A stretch of DNA of 64,000 bases from Stenotrophomonas nitritireducens (GCF_001700965.1 NZ_CP016756.1:4330501-4394500), one strand, 5' to 3'. Counted from the first letter of the stretch, positions 26,359-36,846 are shown. The notes: generated by a model not told the origin, from the sequence alone. A program made the numbers and translations.

Positions 26359-29109
26359 ATGAGCATCAACCTCAAAACACTTATCAGCAAGTTGGACGAC
26401 ACCTGCCGCCAGGCGACCCAGCGCGCAGCCAATCTCTGCATGGCGCGCGGCAATTACGAGGTGGATCTGGAGCATCTGTTCCTGGCCCTGCTCGAGCAGC
26501 CCAAGAGCGACTTCGTGCTGATTGCCCAGCGCAGCGGCATTTCACCGGAGTCGCTGGAACGCGACCTCAGTGACGAGATCAGCCAGTTCAAGACCGGCAA
26601 TACCCGCACCCCGGTGTTCTCCCAGCACCTGCCGGCCTTGTTCGAGCATGCCTGGTTGATTGCCTCGCTGGATTCGGAAACCACCCGCATCCGCAGTGGC
26701 CACCTGCTGCTGGCGCTGCTGACTGAGCCGGATCTGGCGCAGCTGGCCTATCGCGGTTCCAAATTGTTCGTGCGCTTCAAGCGCGAAGAGCTCAAGCACG
26801 ATTTCGCCAAACTGACCGAAGGCTCGCAGGAGGCGCAGACCGTGCGCTTCGCCGATGCTTCGGCAACGGGCGAAAGTGCTGGCGAAGATGCAGATGCGGT
26901 GCCGGGCGAGGCCAAGGGTGGCCTGTCGAAGACGCCAGCGCTGGACCAGTTCACCACCAACCTCACCCAGCGTGCACGCGACGGCAAGATCGATCCGGTG
27001 ATCGGGCGCGATGGCGAAATCCGCCAGGTGATCGACATCCTGATGCGCCGCCGGCAGAACAATCCCATCCTCACCGGTGAGGCCGGCGTCGGTAAAACCG
27101 CCGTTGTCGAAGGCTTGGCGCGTCGCATTGCCGAAAAGGATGTGCCCGAGGTGCTGCAAGGCGTTGAGTTGCACACCCTGGACATGGGCTTGCTGCAGGC
27201 CGGTGCCAGCGTCAAGGGCGAGTTCGAGAACCGTCTGAAGAACGTGATCGACGAGGTGAAGAAGAGCCCGCACCCGATCATCCTGTTCATCGACGAAGCC
27301 CACACCATGATTGGCGCCGGCGGTACCGCTGGCCAGAACGATGCCGCCAACCTGCTCAAGCCGGCACTGGCGCGCGGCGAGCTGCGCACCATCGCCGCAA
27401 CCACCTGGAGCGAGTACAAGAAGTACTTTGAAAAGGACGCCGCCCTGGCGCGCCGCTTCCAGGTAGTGAAGGTGGAAGAGCCCAGCGAAGTGCTGGCCGC
27501 CGCGATGTTGCGTGGCATGGTCAGCCTGATGGAAGCCCACTTCGGTATCCGCGTGCTCGACGAAGCAGTGACGGAGGCCGTGCGCCTGTCACACCGTTAC
27601 ATCAGCGGCCGGCAGCTGCCGGACAAGGCTGTCAGCGTGCTGGATACCGCCTGTGCCAAGGTCGCCCTTGGGCAGAGTGCGACTCCGGCCATCATCGAAG
27701 ACACCCGCAAGCATCTGGATCGGATCGAGGCCGAACTGGCCGCCTTGCAGCGCGAGACTGCCGGCGGCAGCACCCAGCACGAAGAGCGTCTGGCCGAACT
27801 GAAGGCGCAGCAGCTTGAAGCACAGGCAGTGTTGGCCAGCAACGAGCAGCGCTTGAGCGTTGAGCGTGAGCTGGCTGGGCGTGTTGCTGCCCTGCGCCAG
27901 CAGCTGGAGCAGGGCGTGGCGAGCGAGGGCGATTCGGAAGCAGCTGCGGAAGGTCAGGCAGACGTCGCTGTGGCCAAGGTTGCCGGCAAACGCGGCAAGG
28001 CCGCTCGCGAGCTGTCACCGCAGCATGCGGAGCTTGCGAAGCTGCAGGCCGAACTACGCGAACTGCAGGGCGAGACGCCGATGGTGCCGCTGCAGGTGGA
28101 CGGCACTGTGGTCGCCGAGATTGTATCGGCGTGGACCGGTGTGCCGCTGGGGCGCATGGTCAAGGATGAAATCCGCACCATCCGCTCGCTTGGCACGCTG
28201 CTGGAAGAACGTGTCATCGGCCAGGACCACGCACTCGACGCCATCGCCCAGCGCGTGCGTACCGCAACCGCCAAGTTGGAAGACCCGAACAAGCCGCGCG
28301 GTGTGTTCATGTTCGTTGGGTCGTCGGGTGTGGGCAAGACCGAGACCGCCTTGGCGCTGGCCGACATCCTCTATGGCGGTGAGCGCAAGCTGATCACCAT
28401 CAATATGAGCGAGTACCAGGAAGCGCATAGTGTGTCCGGCCTGAAGGGCTCACCCCCGGGTTACGTGGGCTACGGTGAAGGTGGCGTGCTTACCGAGGCT
28501 GTACGTCGCAACCCCTATAGCGTGGTGCTGCTGGACGAAGTTGAGAAGGCGCACCCGGATGTTCTGGAAATGTTCTTCCAGGTGTTCGACAAGGGCGTGA
28601 TGGATGACGCTGAAGGCCGCGAGATCGATTTCCGCAATACCTTGATCATCCTCACGTCCAACATCGGCTCCTCGCAGATCATGCAGTCCTGCCTGAACAA
28701 GCCGGCTGAGGAGATCCCCGCTGCGGACGCGCTTGCCGAAGCGCTGCGCCCGATCCTGATGCGCAGCTTCAAGCCTGCCTTCCTTGGCCGCTTGAAGGTA
28801 GTGCCTTACTACCCGATCAGCGACGACGTGCTGGTACGCATCATCACCCTCAAGCTTGGCCGCATACGTGACCGCGTCAGTGCCAACCACAAGGCGGCTT
28901 TCAGCTGGGATGACGGTCTGGTTGAAGCCGTGCTGGCGCGCTGCACCGAAGTCGATTCGGGCGCGCGCAATGTGGACCACATCCTCAACGGCACCTTGCT
29001 GCCGGAGATCGCAGAGAACGTGTTGACGGCCATGGCCGAAGGCACACGCATCAACAGCATCAAAGTCAGCGCCGGCAAGAAGGGCGACTTCAAATACAAA
29101 GTTTCTTGA
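26359..29109 (+). CDS. clpV: TssH (ClpV) AAA+ ATPase
   Basis: 916 residues, hexameric unfoldase that disassembles the contracted TssBC sheath. There is an N-terminal Clp_N domain (residues ~10-150). The first AAA module has Walker A GEAGVGKT near 240 and Walker B ILFIDEAH. A coiled-coil middle domain follows (~430-560), with an Ala/Glu-rich insert around 520-545. The second AAA module has Walker A GSSGVGKT near 653 and VLLDEVEKAH. The gap from tssG is 66 bases. Confidence 0.98.
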   Translation: MSINLKTLISKLDDTCRQATQRAANLCMARGNYEVDLEHLFLALLEQPKSDFVLIAQRSGISPESLERDLSDEISQFKTGNTRTPVFSQHLPALFEHAWLIASLDSETTRIRSGHLLLALLTEPDLAQLAYRGSKLFVRFKREELKHDFAKLTEGSQEAQTVRFADASATGESAGEDADAVPGEAKGGLSKTPALDQFTTNLTQRARDGKIDPVIGRDGEIRQVIDILMRRRQNNPILTGEAGVGKTAVVEGLARRIAEKDVPEVLQGVELHTLDMGLLQAGASVKGEFENRLKNVIDEVKKSPHPIILFIDEAHTMIGAGGTAGQNDAANLLKPALARGELRTIAATTWSEYKKYFEKDAALARRFQVVKVEEPSEVLAAAMLRGMVSLMEAHFGIRVLDEAVTEAVRLSHRYISGRQLPDKAVSVLDTACAKVALGQSATPAIIEDTRKHLDRIEAELAALQRETAGGSTQHEERLAELKAQQLEAQAVLASNEQRLSVERELAGRVAALRQQLEQGVASEGDSEAAAEGQADVAVAKVAGKRGKAARELSPQHAELAKLQAELRELQGETPMVPLQVDGTVVAEIVSAWTGVPLGRMVKDEIRTIRSLGTLLEERVIGQDHALDAIAQRVRTATAKLEDPNKPRGVFMFVGSSGVGKTETALALADILYGGERKLITINMSEYQEAHSVSGLKGSPPGYVGYGEGGVLTEAVRRNPYSVVLLDEVEKAHPDVLEMFFQVFDKGVMDDAEGREIDFRNTLIILTSNIGSSQIMQSCLNKPAEEIPAADALAEALRPILMRSFKPAFLGRLKVVPYYPISDDVLVRIITLKLGRIRDRVSANHKAAFSWDDGLVEAVLARCTEVDSGARNVDHILNGTLLPEIAENVLTAMAEGTRINSIKVSAGKKGDFKYKVS

Positions 29110-29130
29110 TTACGGACGAAGGAGAACAAC

Positions 29131-29481
29131 ATGGATTTCTACGGATTTGACCGCAAAGCAGCACTGAGCCACTGCGACAGCCTGGAGCTGGGCCTGGGGC
29201 GCGACCTGGACCGCGTACGCGCGTGGAACCGCCTGCGTCCGGAGCACATCATCGAACTGCTGGACAGCGCCGTACCGGCTGCACGACAGGATGCACGCAA
29301 CGTGGCCGCCCAGATCAGCCGCGGCTCCTGGCGTATCCACATGGACAGCGCACCGGTAGGCAAGCCGCAGCTGGTGAGCAACGTACGTGAAGTGCTGATT
29401 GCCGCCGGCGGCCGCGACTACCGCCTGCATATCAGCGAAGGCGTTCGCCTGCGCCTTGAGGAAATTGTGCAGAGCGCTTGA
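29131..29481 (+). CDS. 116-residue unknown protein downstream of clpV
   Basis: This begins with ATG after GAAGGAGAAC, 21 bases past clpV, so it is translated as part of the operon. It is soluble, with a helical N-terminal half (LGRDLDRVRAWNRLRPEHIIELLDSAV) and a basic C-terminal half (HISEGVRLRLEEIV). No signal peptide or known motif is visible. The tight fit between clpV and vgrG suggests a conserved T6SS accessory role, for example with ClpV or VgrG. The function is unknown. Confidence 0.7.
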   Translation: MDFYGFDRKAALSHCDSLELGLGRDLDRVRAWNRLRPEHIIELLDSAVPAARQDARNVAAQISRGSWRIHMDSAPVGKPQLVSNVREVLIAAGGRDYRLHISEGVRLRLEEIVQSA

Positions 29482-29606
29482 TCGTCAGGTAACAACGTCA
29501 TCCCGGTGCTGGCGGGCACCGGGAATGGCGGCAGCGAATGTTTGCATCAACCGTTTTCAGTCCGGAGCGTAGTGCGCACTGCGCTCCATGAAGGCAGATC
29601 AACACC

Positions 29607-32333
29607 ATGGATTTGGTAAACAACGTATTGGCAGCCCTGGCTGGGCCAGCACAGACACAACGCTTCCTGCGGCTGCATACCGCGCTGGGCAGCGAGGTGC
29701 TGATTGCCGAAACCCTGGATGGCATCGAGCAGATCGACGGCATCGGCTTTCAATGGACGATCACTGCGCTGTCGGTTGACGCAGGTGTGCAGCTGCAGCC
29801 GCTGATCGGTCAGGCTGCGCTGCTGCAATTGCAGCAGGCAGACGGCAGCCATCGGCCATTGCACGGACGCATCACTGCCGCCGAGCGTATTGGTAGCAAC
29901 GGCGGGCTCGCCCGCTATCGCCTGCGCCTGCAACCATGGCTGGCGTTTCTGTCGCAGCGCGTGGACAGCTATGTGTTCCACGACAAGACCGTGGTCGAGA
30001 TTGTCGAAGACATCTTCGCGGACTACGAAGGCGTGGCACCGGAGTGGCGCTGGCTGCTGAACGATGCCAGCCAATACGCCAAGCGCAGCTTGACCACGCA
30101 GTACCAGGAGAGTGACCTGGCTTTCGTACAGCGTCTGCTGGCCGAAGAGGGCATCTTCTATTGGTTCGAACACGAAGGCAATGCCGATGCATCCGCCTTC
30201 GGCAAGCACACGTTGGTGCTAGCTGACCACAGCCACGACGTCACCGATCTGGGCAGCGTGCGCTTTCACCGCAGTGATGAAACCGAGCGAAGCGACAGCA
30301 TCCAGCAATGGCAGGAGCGGCGCAGCTGGTCCACGGCAAAGGTGGAGCGCGCCACCTGGGACTACCGCAGCCTGGAACGGCGGCAAGCCAGCGCTGAGGC
30401 AGAGCAGGGCAGCGGGCTTGGTATCGTCGATCAGGACACCAGCGGGCCATACGGTTGGCAGGACAATGCCCGTGGCCAACGCCGAGCGCAGCAGCATCTG
30501 GATGCATTGCGGGTGCGTTCGCACCTGATCGAAGGCGCTGGCCAATGGCGTGCTCTCGCACCCGGCGCGAAGCTCGCGTTGTCGCAGCATCCCCAGGTGG
30601 CCGGCGACGCCGGCTTCCTCTGCATTTCGGTACGTCACCAGGCGCGCAACAACCTCGACGCCGAGGTATTCGACGCGCTGGAGCAGACGCTGGGCCCAAT
30701 CAATCAGCGCTCACTGGCGCTGCCGGCCGCCTTGGCTGGCATCAGCAATGGCGCCGAGCGCAACGACATCGACACCGGCTTCTACGACAACCAGTTCGCA
30801 GTAATTCCGGCCGAGGTCATCTACCGCCCGCAGACCGAAGATGGCCACGGCGTGCACCTGCACCCACGGCCCAGCATTACCGGCACCCTGAGCGCGATTG
30901 TGGTCAGCGACGGCGCTCCCTTGCTCTCTGATCGCGACCACCGCATCAAAGTGCAGTTCCCGTGGCAGCGCGGCGGCAACGCCAGCAATGGCCTCTCGCA
31001 CCCCGCAGGTGACGATAATGCGCCCGCCGATGGCAAGGCCTGGACCTGGGTACGCGTGATGACACCGTGGGCAGGTGACAACTGGGGCGGCGTGGTCTTG
31101 CCACGGCGTGGTCAGGAAGTGCTGGTTGCGTTTTTGGAAGGCGACATCGACCGGCCGGTGATAGTCGGCGCGCTCTACAACGGCCGCGGCCAACAGGATG
31201 CACAACACAATCAGCTCAACAGCGCCGGCGCAAACGCTACCGGCAATGCCGCGGCATGGTTCGAGGGCAACGATCACGCAGCGGTGTATACCGGCTTCAA
31301 GAGCCAGGCGCTGGCAGAGAGCCAAAGTGGCACCGGTGGCTACCAGCAGCTGCGCTTCGACGACACGCCCGGGCAAGGCCGCGCTCAGCTGTCGACAACG
31401 CAACACGACACGACGCTAACGCTCGGACACATCAAAGGCGGTAGTGACAATGTGCGCGACGGCGAACGCGGTTTCGGTGTCGAACTCTCCACCCAGGCAC
31501 ACGGTAGCCTGCGCGCCGGCCGTGGCCTGCTGCTGACAACAGAGGAAGGCACACCGCAGATGGCGGCGCCGCAGGCCATCGCACAGCTGCAGCAAGGCCA
31601 CGACCTGCTCAAAAGCCTTGCCGATTCGGCAGCAGATCAAACCGCGCAGCTACCCAAAGATCCCGCCGAACTGCCCATCGATCAAACCCTGGCCGAACTG
31701 CAGGAACAACTGAAAGCAACGCACAGTGGCAGCGCTGGCAGCATCAGTGGTGGCGATGGCGAAGCACCCGGTTGGAGCGCGCCGGTATTACTTGGCAGCG
31801 GCGTAGCCGGCGTAATGAGCCTGACCCCGGCTGATCAGGCCTGGGTAAGCGGCACCCACACCTTGCTCAGCAGCGGCGTTGCCTTGAACTGGATGACGCA
31901 AGGCTCACTCAGCCTGGCTGTCGCCCAAGGCTTGGTGCTTTACACGGTAGGCAGCGAAGCCAGCAAAGACAGCCCGAATCAGGAACGCGGCATCGCTCTG
32001 CACGCAGCACAAGGCAAGGTGAGTGCACGTGCGCATGAGAGCCAAGCCACGATCGCAGCGAAAACCAATGTTCGCATCGCCAGCACTGAAGCCAACATCG
32101 AGATGGCCGCGCCAAGCAAGCATCTGCTGGCTACTGCGGCCGGTGCTTACATTCGGATTGAAGGCGACAACATCGAGCTGGGCGCGCCCGGGAAGATTGA
32201 GTTCAAGGCTAGCCAGAGGGATTGGGTGGGGCCTGCGGGTGCGAGCGCGATGGCACAGGTGCCAAGCGGTCAAGGTAAAGGGTGTGCTGAGCGAATTCGT
32301 GAAGCAGCCATTTCAGGCGCAGCTTTGGTATGA
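29607..32333 (+). CDS. vgrG: VgrG (TssI) spike protein, third copy
   Basis: 908 residues. The gp27-like core covers ~1-430 and includes TQYQESDLAFVQRLLAEEGIFYWFEHE. The OB-fold region has KVQFPWQRGG and WAGDNWGGVVLPRRGQEVLVAFLEGD. A C-terminal DUF2345 domain (~residues 620-860) has repeated beta segments (IAAKTNVRIAST, IRIEGDNIELGAPGKIEFKAS). There is no extra toxin domain. The stop overlaps the DUF4123 gene (ATGA at 32330-32333), so this VgrG is paired with the pore-forming cargo two genes on. Confidence 0.96.
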   Translation: MDLVNNVLAALAGPAQTQRFLRLHTALGSEVLIAETLDGIEQIDGIGFQWTITALSVDAGVQLQPLIGQAALLQLQQADGSHRPLHGRITAAERIGSNGGLARYRLRLQPWLAFLSQRVDSYVFHDKTVVEIVEDIFADYEGVAPEWRWLLNDASQYAKRSLTTQYQESDLAFVQRLLAEEGIFYWFEHEGNADASAFGKHTLVLADHSHDVTDLGSVRFHRSDETERSDSIQQWQERRSWSTAKVERATWDYRSLERRQASAEAEQGSGLGIVDQDTSGPYGWQDNARGQRRAQQHLDALRVRSHLIEGAGQWRALAPGAKLALSQHPQVAGDAGFLCISVRHQARNNLDAEVFDALEQTLGPINQRSLALPAALAGISNGAERNDIDTGFYDNQFAVIPAEVIYRPQTEDGHGVHLHPRPSITGTLSAIVVSDGAPLLSDRDHRIKVQFPWQRGGNASNGLSHPAGDDNAPADGKAWTWVRVMTPWAGDNWGGVVLPRRGQEVLVAFLEGDIDRPVIVGALYNGRGQQDAQHNQLNSAGANATGNAAAWFEGNDHAAVYTGFKSQALAESQSGTGGYQQLRFDDTPGQGRAQLSTTQHDTTLTLGHIKGGSDNVRDGERGFGVELSTQAHGSLRAGRGLLLTTEEGTPQMAAPQAIAQLQQGHDLLKSLADSAADQTAQLPKDPAELPIDQTLAELQEQLKATHSGSAGSISGGDGEAPGWSAPVLLGSGVAGVMSLTPADQAWVSGTHTLLSSGVALNWMTQGSLSLAVAQGLVLYTVGSEASKDSPNQERGIALHAAQGKVSARAHESQATIAAKTNVRIASTEANIEMAAPSKHLLATAAGAYIRIEGDNIELGAPGKIEFKASQRDWVGPAGASAMAQVPSGQGKGCAERIREAAISGAALV

Positions 32334-33301
32334 GTTTCGCTCTATGTGCCCCCGAAGAGATTGCTGAGCAGGCAACGTTGGCGCTTAGGATTGAACTCGA
32401 TCTGTCCAAGACCCATACCCTTGCGGTGCTGATTGATCCAGCAATAAGAGACCCTTGGTGCGAATTGGCTCCGTACCTTCCAAGTGACGCCTCGCCAATT
32501 TTTCTTAAAATTGGGCACCCAGATATTGATGCTAGCAAACTACCGTACCTCCTCTGGGTTGATGATGAGCGGAATAGAGAGCGAGTAGTAAGTGCATCTC
32601 TGACAATCGCTGCTCGCGAGTGCGTAGCAGGCATGAAGGAAAGTCGGGGGGCAAGATCGGTTTGCGCATGGCTACCTATTCCTATCAACGCTAAAAATGA
32701 TGGGGCTGCTTTGGCTAGAGCGCTGAGCCAGAATGCCACCATCGTTCGATCTGGTGAGCAATCGCTGTACTTTCGTTACTTTGACCCTCGAGTTATGGCT
32801 CGGCTTGACAGCATTCTTGACCTGCAGCAACGCGCAGCGTTGATTGCACCGCTATCAAAATGGTTGTTTCTCGATACATATGGTCGTTTTCAGGTGATGA
32901 AGGGAATGCCGCGAGATCACGTTGCTGTCGAGGATTTCAAACTATCCGTAGGTCAGCTGAAGGCGTTGGAGCGGGTGGCGTGGTTGCAGCAGTTGCGTCA
33001 TCAGGCAAAAGCGTGGAGGGGCGACCTGTTGCTAGATGACCAACAGCTGGATGCTGCATTGACCGAGGCACAATCAAAAGGTTTGGTGTCGCAAGAGGAT
33101 TGTCTTGTCTACGCGTCAGGCTTTTTTTTGTTGGGGTCGGAGTTCCTCAAACATCCATATGTTTCTCAGGCCATTTTAGATGGCGCGAAGCAGATCGGAT
33201 GTTTTGCATCACGTATGGCTCGTCTGGAAAATATTCAATTGCAAGAAATCCGCGACTTTGCGGAGAAGAACAGCCTAGGGCAGGAATTTCGTCATGACTG
33301 A
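32330..33301 (+). CDS. DUF4123 effector chaperone (Tap/TEC family)
   Basis: 323 residues. The DUF4123 pattern is visible in the centre: LPYLLWVDDE, then LYFRYFDPRVMARLDSILDLQQRAALIAPLSKWLFLDTYGRF. The family loads cargo effectors onto VgrG. It is coupled by ATGA overlap to the vgrG upstream and overlaps the effector gene by eight bases, the classic vgrG-chaperone-effector order. Base composition drops in GC from here to about 41.6 kb. Confidence 0.88.
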   Translation: MSFALCAPEEIAEQATLALRIELDLSKTHTLAVLIDPAIRDPWCELAPYLPSDASPIFLKIGHPDIDASKLPYLLWVDDERNRERVVSASLTIAARECVAGMKESRGARSVCAWLPIPINAKNDGAALARALSQNATIVRSGEQSLYFRYFDPRVMARLDSILDLQQRAALIAPLSKWLFLDTYGRFQVMKGMPRDHVAVEDFKLSVGQLKALERVAWLQQLRHQAKAWRGDLLLDDQQLDAALTEAQSKGLVSQEDCLVYASGFFLLGSEFLKHPYVSQAILDGAKQIGCFASRMARLENIQLQEIRDFAEKNSLGQEFRHD

Positions 33302-36300
33302 GAAGCAGGGGTCGCAAAATCTTTCCGGCGCTATACGTGCTGCAGCGAATGCTAAGGGTGAGATGCCAGGAAATTGTCGCAACTGCACAGACAAAATCGG
33401 CCTGGCAATTCTGCCAGTCTGCTTCGCTCCTGCGCCAAATTACATGACCACTTGGCTCGCTTCTGATCCGCTTGCGTCCGCAGAGGTCACCAGACTTGGC
33501 GCGGCACTTAATGCAGTCGACGAAACCGCCACTTGGTACTACATGCGCACCTTGCAGACAGGTTACCTTTACATCTATAAGCCTGACAACACGTGGGATG
33601 CGTATGTAGTCGGTGTGGATGGAATGCTCAACAGGACCCCGGTAGACGCGCTTCCAGATTCCCCAGACGGTGAACTTCTGACTAAATGCCGCCGAGAAGG
33701 GCATAGCAACTTGAAGCCGCGTTTCATTACCCTGGATGCGACATTAGATAAGGTATGGATTGCTTTTAGCCAACATCGCTGGTCGAAAGAAGTTCGACAG
33801 CGCTATGAGAGCAATGCGGAAGGCTGCCGGATGCTGAGAATGACGGAGCTAGACGTGGCGGCGGCTGCTAGAGGCGATGTCGGTTCAGGAAAAACTGTCG
33901 GATTTGGCATGAGGGTCACTGATGATTCGCTTCGTGGTGTAGCTGATTTTACTTCCCCTGAGTTTCAAAAGCGTCTGCATGAATTCAGTCCCAGGGCCGT
34001 GTTGGATTTGTCAGCGCTACGAGCGGCATTGGCTACGGAAATGGCAGTGGCGTCGAGCGGTGTGCCGTCTAAGCAAGGTGTCGTGCTGGTGATACCTGAT
34101 CCAGTTGGGTTGGCTGATGATCACAATGCCTTGCGGTTCATGGCGCAACAAAGGTATGACGAATGGAAGGCAGGTGGCGCTACCGTCGAAGGCACTGGTG
34201 TCGACAGACTTCGGGGCTGGAAACGTCAGTCTGCTACTCATGTTACGTATATTGAGGCTTGGGTTCATCAGCGGGCCGAGTGGGAGGGTAAGCAGACCGC
34301 AGACACCCTAAGGGTTGCGGGTGAAAAGATGCACACTCAGGGGGTGGGGTTGCTAACGGAATCAGATTTTCAACGTCGCTACGGTCGTTATATCAATCAA
34401 CCGCTCAAGAATGAAAGGGGATTGAACGTCTACCATCGGGCGCGTTGGGTCCCTTTTTCGGATGCTGTATCGGGAAAGCCGCGAATGACTGTTTCTAAGT
34501 TCTCGGAGACACTGGAGCCTCGCGATTACGATCCAAATTGGAAATCCGAGCGGCTAGGGTCTTTGCAGCTTTCGGATGAATACTATGCTGCCAATGCTAA
34601 CTATCATGGCGGAATAAGAGCAGAGCGGAAGTTAAGTCGGTACCGCGAGCGACTTGATGTTAGTGCACTCGGTGACTTCAATTCACTTTACACGACGCAA
34701 GAAAATGCGTGGCAAAGTACAATTAAAAAGATTGATGATGACCTGGTAAAGTTTGCAAGAGGAACCTGGCCGGAGATTATTTTTGCAAATGACTTCGGCG
34801 TGGGCTTTTCTCCGGGCAAGCCAAAGGACGGGATCCAAGTCGCACAATCGGTTATCGATGCGGTAGCGCGACTTCGGGCCGCGGAGTCATTGTATGGCGG
34901 TGGTGCCGTTTCAGAGAGTTCATACAAGCTATTGAATGAACTTTTCGAGCTCGATCCTTCCGACCCAAAAAACTGGTTTGCGGGTGCGCTGCTCACTGGC
35001 TTTGATCTGCTCGGGAGCGCGGTTTCGCCGGGAAATGCAGGTACCGTCTACTCTGCTATCGTTGGTGGCGGAATGCTGCCGACATCGTGGTGGCAGCAAT
35101 TCCGAACCTACCAACAATCTGCAGTGACGGCTGCAGAAAGCTTGGTGACCGGGATGCAGCAAGTTGCTAATGAAGGTAAAACTCGCGCGTTGAAAGCCTC
35201 GGCGGGAAAGGGCGGGGCGGCTGCGGCTGCCGCTATAGAGCAGATATCGCAGCGCGAAATCGTCTGGGTTAGAGCCGCGGCGCTATGGGATTTTATTGAC
35301 ACAGAAAAGCAGCATTATTCCGTCAACGTAAAAATGAAAGTTGGTGAGTACCTTGATGCTATTGCGGCGGGCAATCCTGCCTCGGCTGGCACCTTTGAAA
35401 TGAGAGGGCGCAAAGTTGGTGATAGAACGGCGTCGCGGCAGGCCAATGCCAGTTCGAAGAAAGTGCTAGAGAAGCTGAGTAGGCACCCCGGATTTCAGGC
35501 GGAGATTACAGTTCCGCTTATTGTCGAAAAAGAACTATTGGCGAAGGTAAAGGGAAAGCAGGGAACGATTCAGTTGTATAACATTGGCCAGGCGCAAGGC
35601 TTTGTGGAGCTGCCCACAGACGTCGCATCACGACTAGTTAAAGGCAACTCGATCTACCGCCCGCGGGCATGGGGGGCGTTTGTTAACAGAGAGGTCGGAT
35701 TCTCTATGTTGGGCGCGGTTCTTTCAGTGCGTCAGTTTTGGGATGCGATCCAGAAGATTGGTATGACATCTGGATTCAATTTTGCTGATGCTGCGGTAAA
35801 TGTTGTCGGGGGCATCTCGGGAACTGTTGGTGGTATGCTCGAAATCGGTGCCTTTGCATTCCAAATGGCAGGGCGCCAGGCTGCGCCGGTGGGGGCTTCT
35901 GTCCTTGCTGTAAATGTTAATAGAGCGCTTATGCTTCGGTTTCTCGCAGGGATGTCGGCCGGTGTCGGTGCATGTATGAGCGGGATTTCCGCCTATATCA
36001 GTGCGATCAGAACCCAATCGAAAGGAGAGATTGCTGCGTCGCACAATTATGTTGTTGCAGGTACGCTTCTTTTGGTTTCAGGTTTCGCAGTGATGGGAGG
36101 CTCGTTCCTTACTTGGAAGGCAGCTGTGGCAGCTAGGGTTGGGCAGCAAGTTGCTTTGCGAATTTTGGGTGGCGTGGCGCTGAGAAGTTCGTTAGGCGCG
36201 CTATTAGGCGCGAGTCTTACCGGAATCGGTGTGGTACTACTGATTATTGGTATCGCATGGGCGTTGTATGCAGCGAGCCTTGAGCACGATGAAAATGAAA

Positions 36301-36794
36301 AATTCCTGGATCGGTCTTTTTTCGGTAAGCACGAAAGGACCGAGGGGCGGTTCGGCGGGCCTCCAATGGTTGACGAGGATGTTTGGTCGGGACAGGGAGT
36401 CAATGACGAGATGCTTGCTCTTGGAGCGCTTGCGCTTGGTATATCAGCAGTCATTGACAACTGGGAGGACAACATCTTTAGTAAAGATGTGATCCTCGCG
36501 ACGATAACCGTTGGCAATTTCAAGCCGGCAGAGCAGGAGGTTCACTATCGCCTTGAGGGATATGAAGTCATGCCAAATCTTGCAGTGGAACGCGTGATGT
36601 CGGGTGTCGATTTCGGTAGTAGTGCTATAGCACCATTGGTTTTTCAGCAGGATGAAGAGAACGGTGCGGTTCAACTTGCGTCGATCAGACAGGCCGTTCC
36701 AGATAAGTTTAGCGTGGTGAGGTTGATTTATTCTTTGCATGAAAAGGGGGGCGAAGAGCCGATAGCGCGAGGTGAGGTCTGGGAGACGGACTAG
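33294..36794 (+). CDS. VasX/BTH_I2691-like pore-forming T6SS effector
   Basis: 1166 residues. The N-terminal region contains CRNCTDKIGLAILPV (Cys 28 and 31) followed by APAPNY, then RTLQTGYLYIYKP, as in VasX N-terminal-domain effectors. The middle has no catalytic motif I recognise. The C-terminal third carries several hydrophobic helices, about residues 835-865, 878-905, 918-942 and 965-993 (LTGIGVVLLIIGIAWALYAA), resembling colicin-like pore formers. Substrate would be the target inner membrane. Three membrane immunity-like genes follow. The codon style is AT-richer than the core T6SS genes, consistent with horizontal acquisition. Confidence 0.85.
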   Translation: MTEKQGSQNLSGAIRAAANAKGEMPGNCRNCTDKIGLAILPVCFAPAPNYMTTWLASDPLASAEVTRLGAALNAVDETATWYYMRTLQTGYLYIYKPDNTWDAYVVGVDGMLNRTPVDALPDSPDGELLTKCRREGHSNLKPRFITLDATLDKVWIAFSQHRWSKEVRQRYESNAEGCRMLRMTELDVAAAARGDVGSGKTVGFGMRVTDDSLRGVADFTSPEFQKRLHEFSPRAVLDLSALRAALATEMAVASSGVPSKQGVVLVIPDPVGLADDHNALRFMAQQRYDEWKAGGATVEGTGVDRLRGWKRQSATHVTYIEAWVHQRAEWEGKQTADTLRVAGEKMHTQGVGLLTESDFQRRYGRYINQPLKNERGLNVYHRARWVPFSDAVSGKPRMTVSKFSETLEPRDYDPNWKSERLGSLQLSDEYYAANANYHGGIRAERKLSRYRERLDVSALGDFNSLYTTQENAWQSTIKKIDDDLVKFARGTWPEIIFANDFGVGFSPGKPKDGIQVAQSVIDAVARLRAAESLYGGGAVSESSYKLLNELFELDPSDPKNWFAGALLTGFDLLGSAVSPGNAGTVYSAIVGGGMLPTSWWQQFRTYQQSAVTAAESLVTGMQQVANEGKTRALKASAGKGGAAAAAAIEQISQREIVWVRAAALWDFIDTEKQHYSVNVKMKVGEYLDAIAAGNPASAGTFEMRGRKVGDRTASRQANASSKKVLEKLSRHPGFQAEITVPLIVEKELLAKVKGKQGTIQLYNIGQAQGFVELPTDVASRLVKGNSIYRPRAWGAFVNREVGFSMLGAVLSVRQFWDAIQKIGMTSGFNFADAAVNVVGGISGTVGGMLEIGAFAFQMAGRQAAPVGASVLAVNVNRALMLRFLAGMSAGVGACMSGISAYISAIRTQSKGEIAASHNYVVAGTLLLVSGFAVMGGSFLTWKAAVAARVGQQVALRILGGVALRSSLGALLGASLTGIGVVLLIIGIAWALYAASLEHDENEKFLDRSFFGKHERTEGRFGGPPMVDEDVWSGQGVNDEMLALGALALGISAVIDNWEDNIFSKDVILATITVGNFKPAEQEVHYRLEGYEVMPNLAVERVMSGVDFGSSAIAPLVFQQDEENGAVQLASIRQAVPDKFSVVRLIYSLHEKGGEEPIARGEVWETD

Positions 36795-36823
36795 TATTTA
36801 ATCTCTGAGGTGCCCGCTGAGTC

Positions 36824-36834
36824 TTTTTTTTTTT
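36824..36834 (+). repeat. T11 homopolymer upstream of the first immunity gene
   Basis: Eleven consecutive T lie 12 bases before the ATG of the immunity gene at 36847. No stable stem precedes it, so I do not call it a terminator. Its length makes it prone to slippage. Confidence 0.6.
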
Positions 36835-36846
36835 GTTGAAAGTAAA

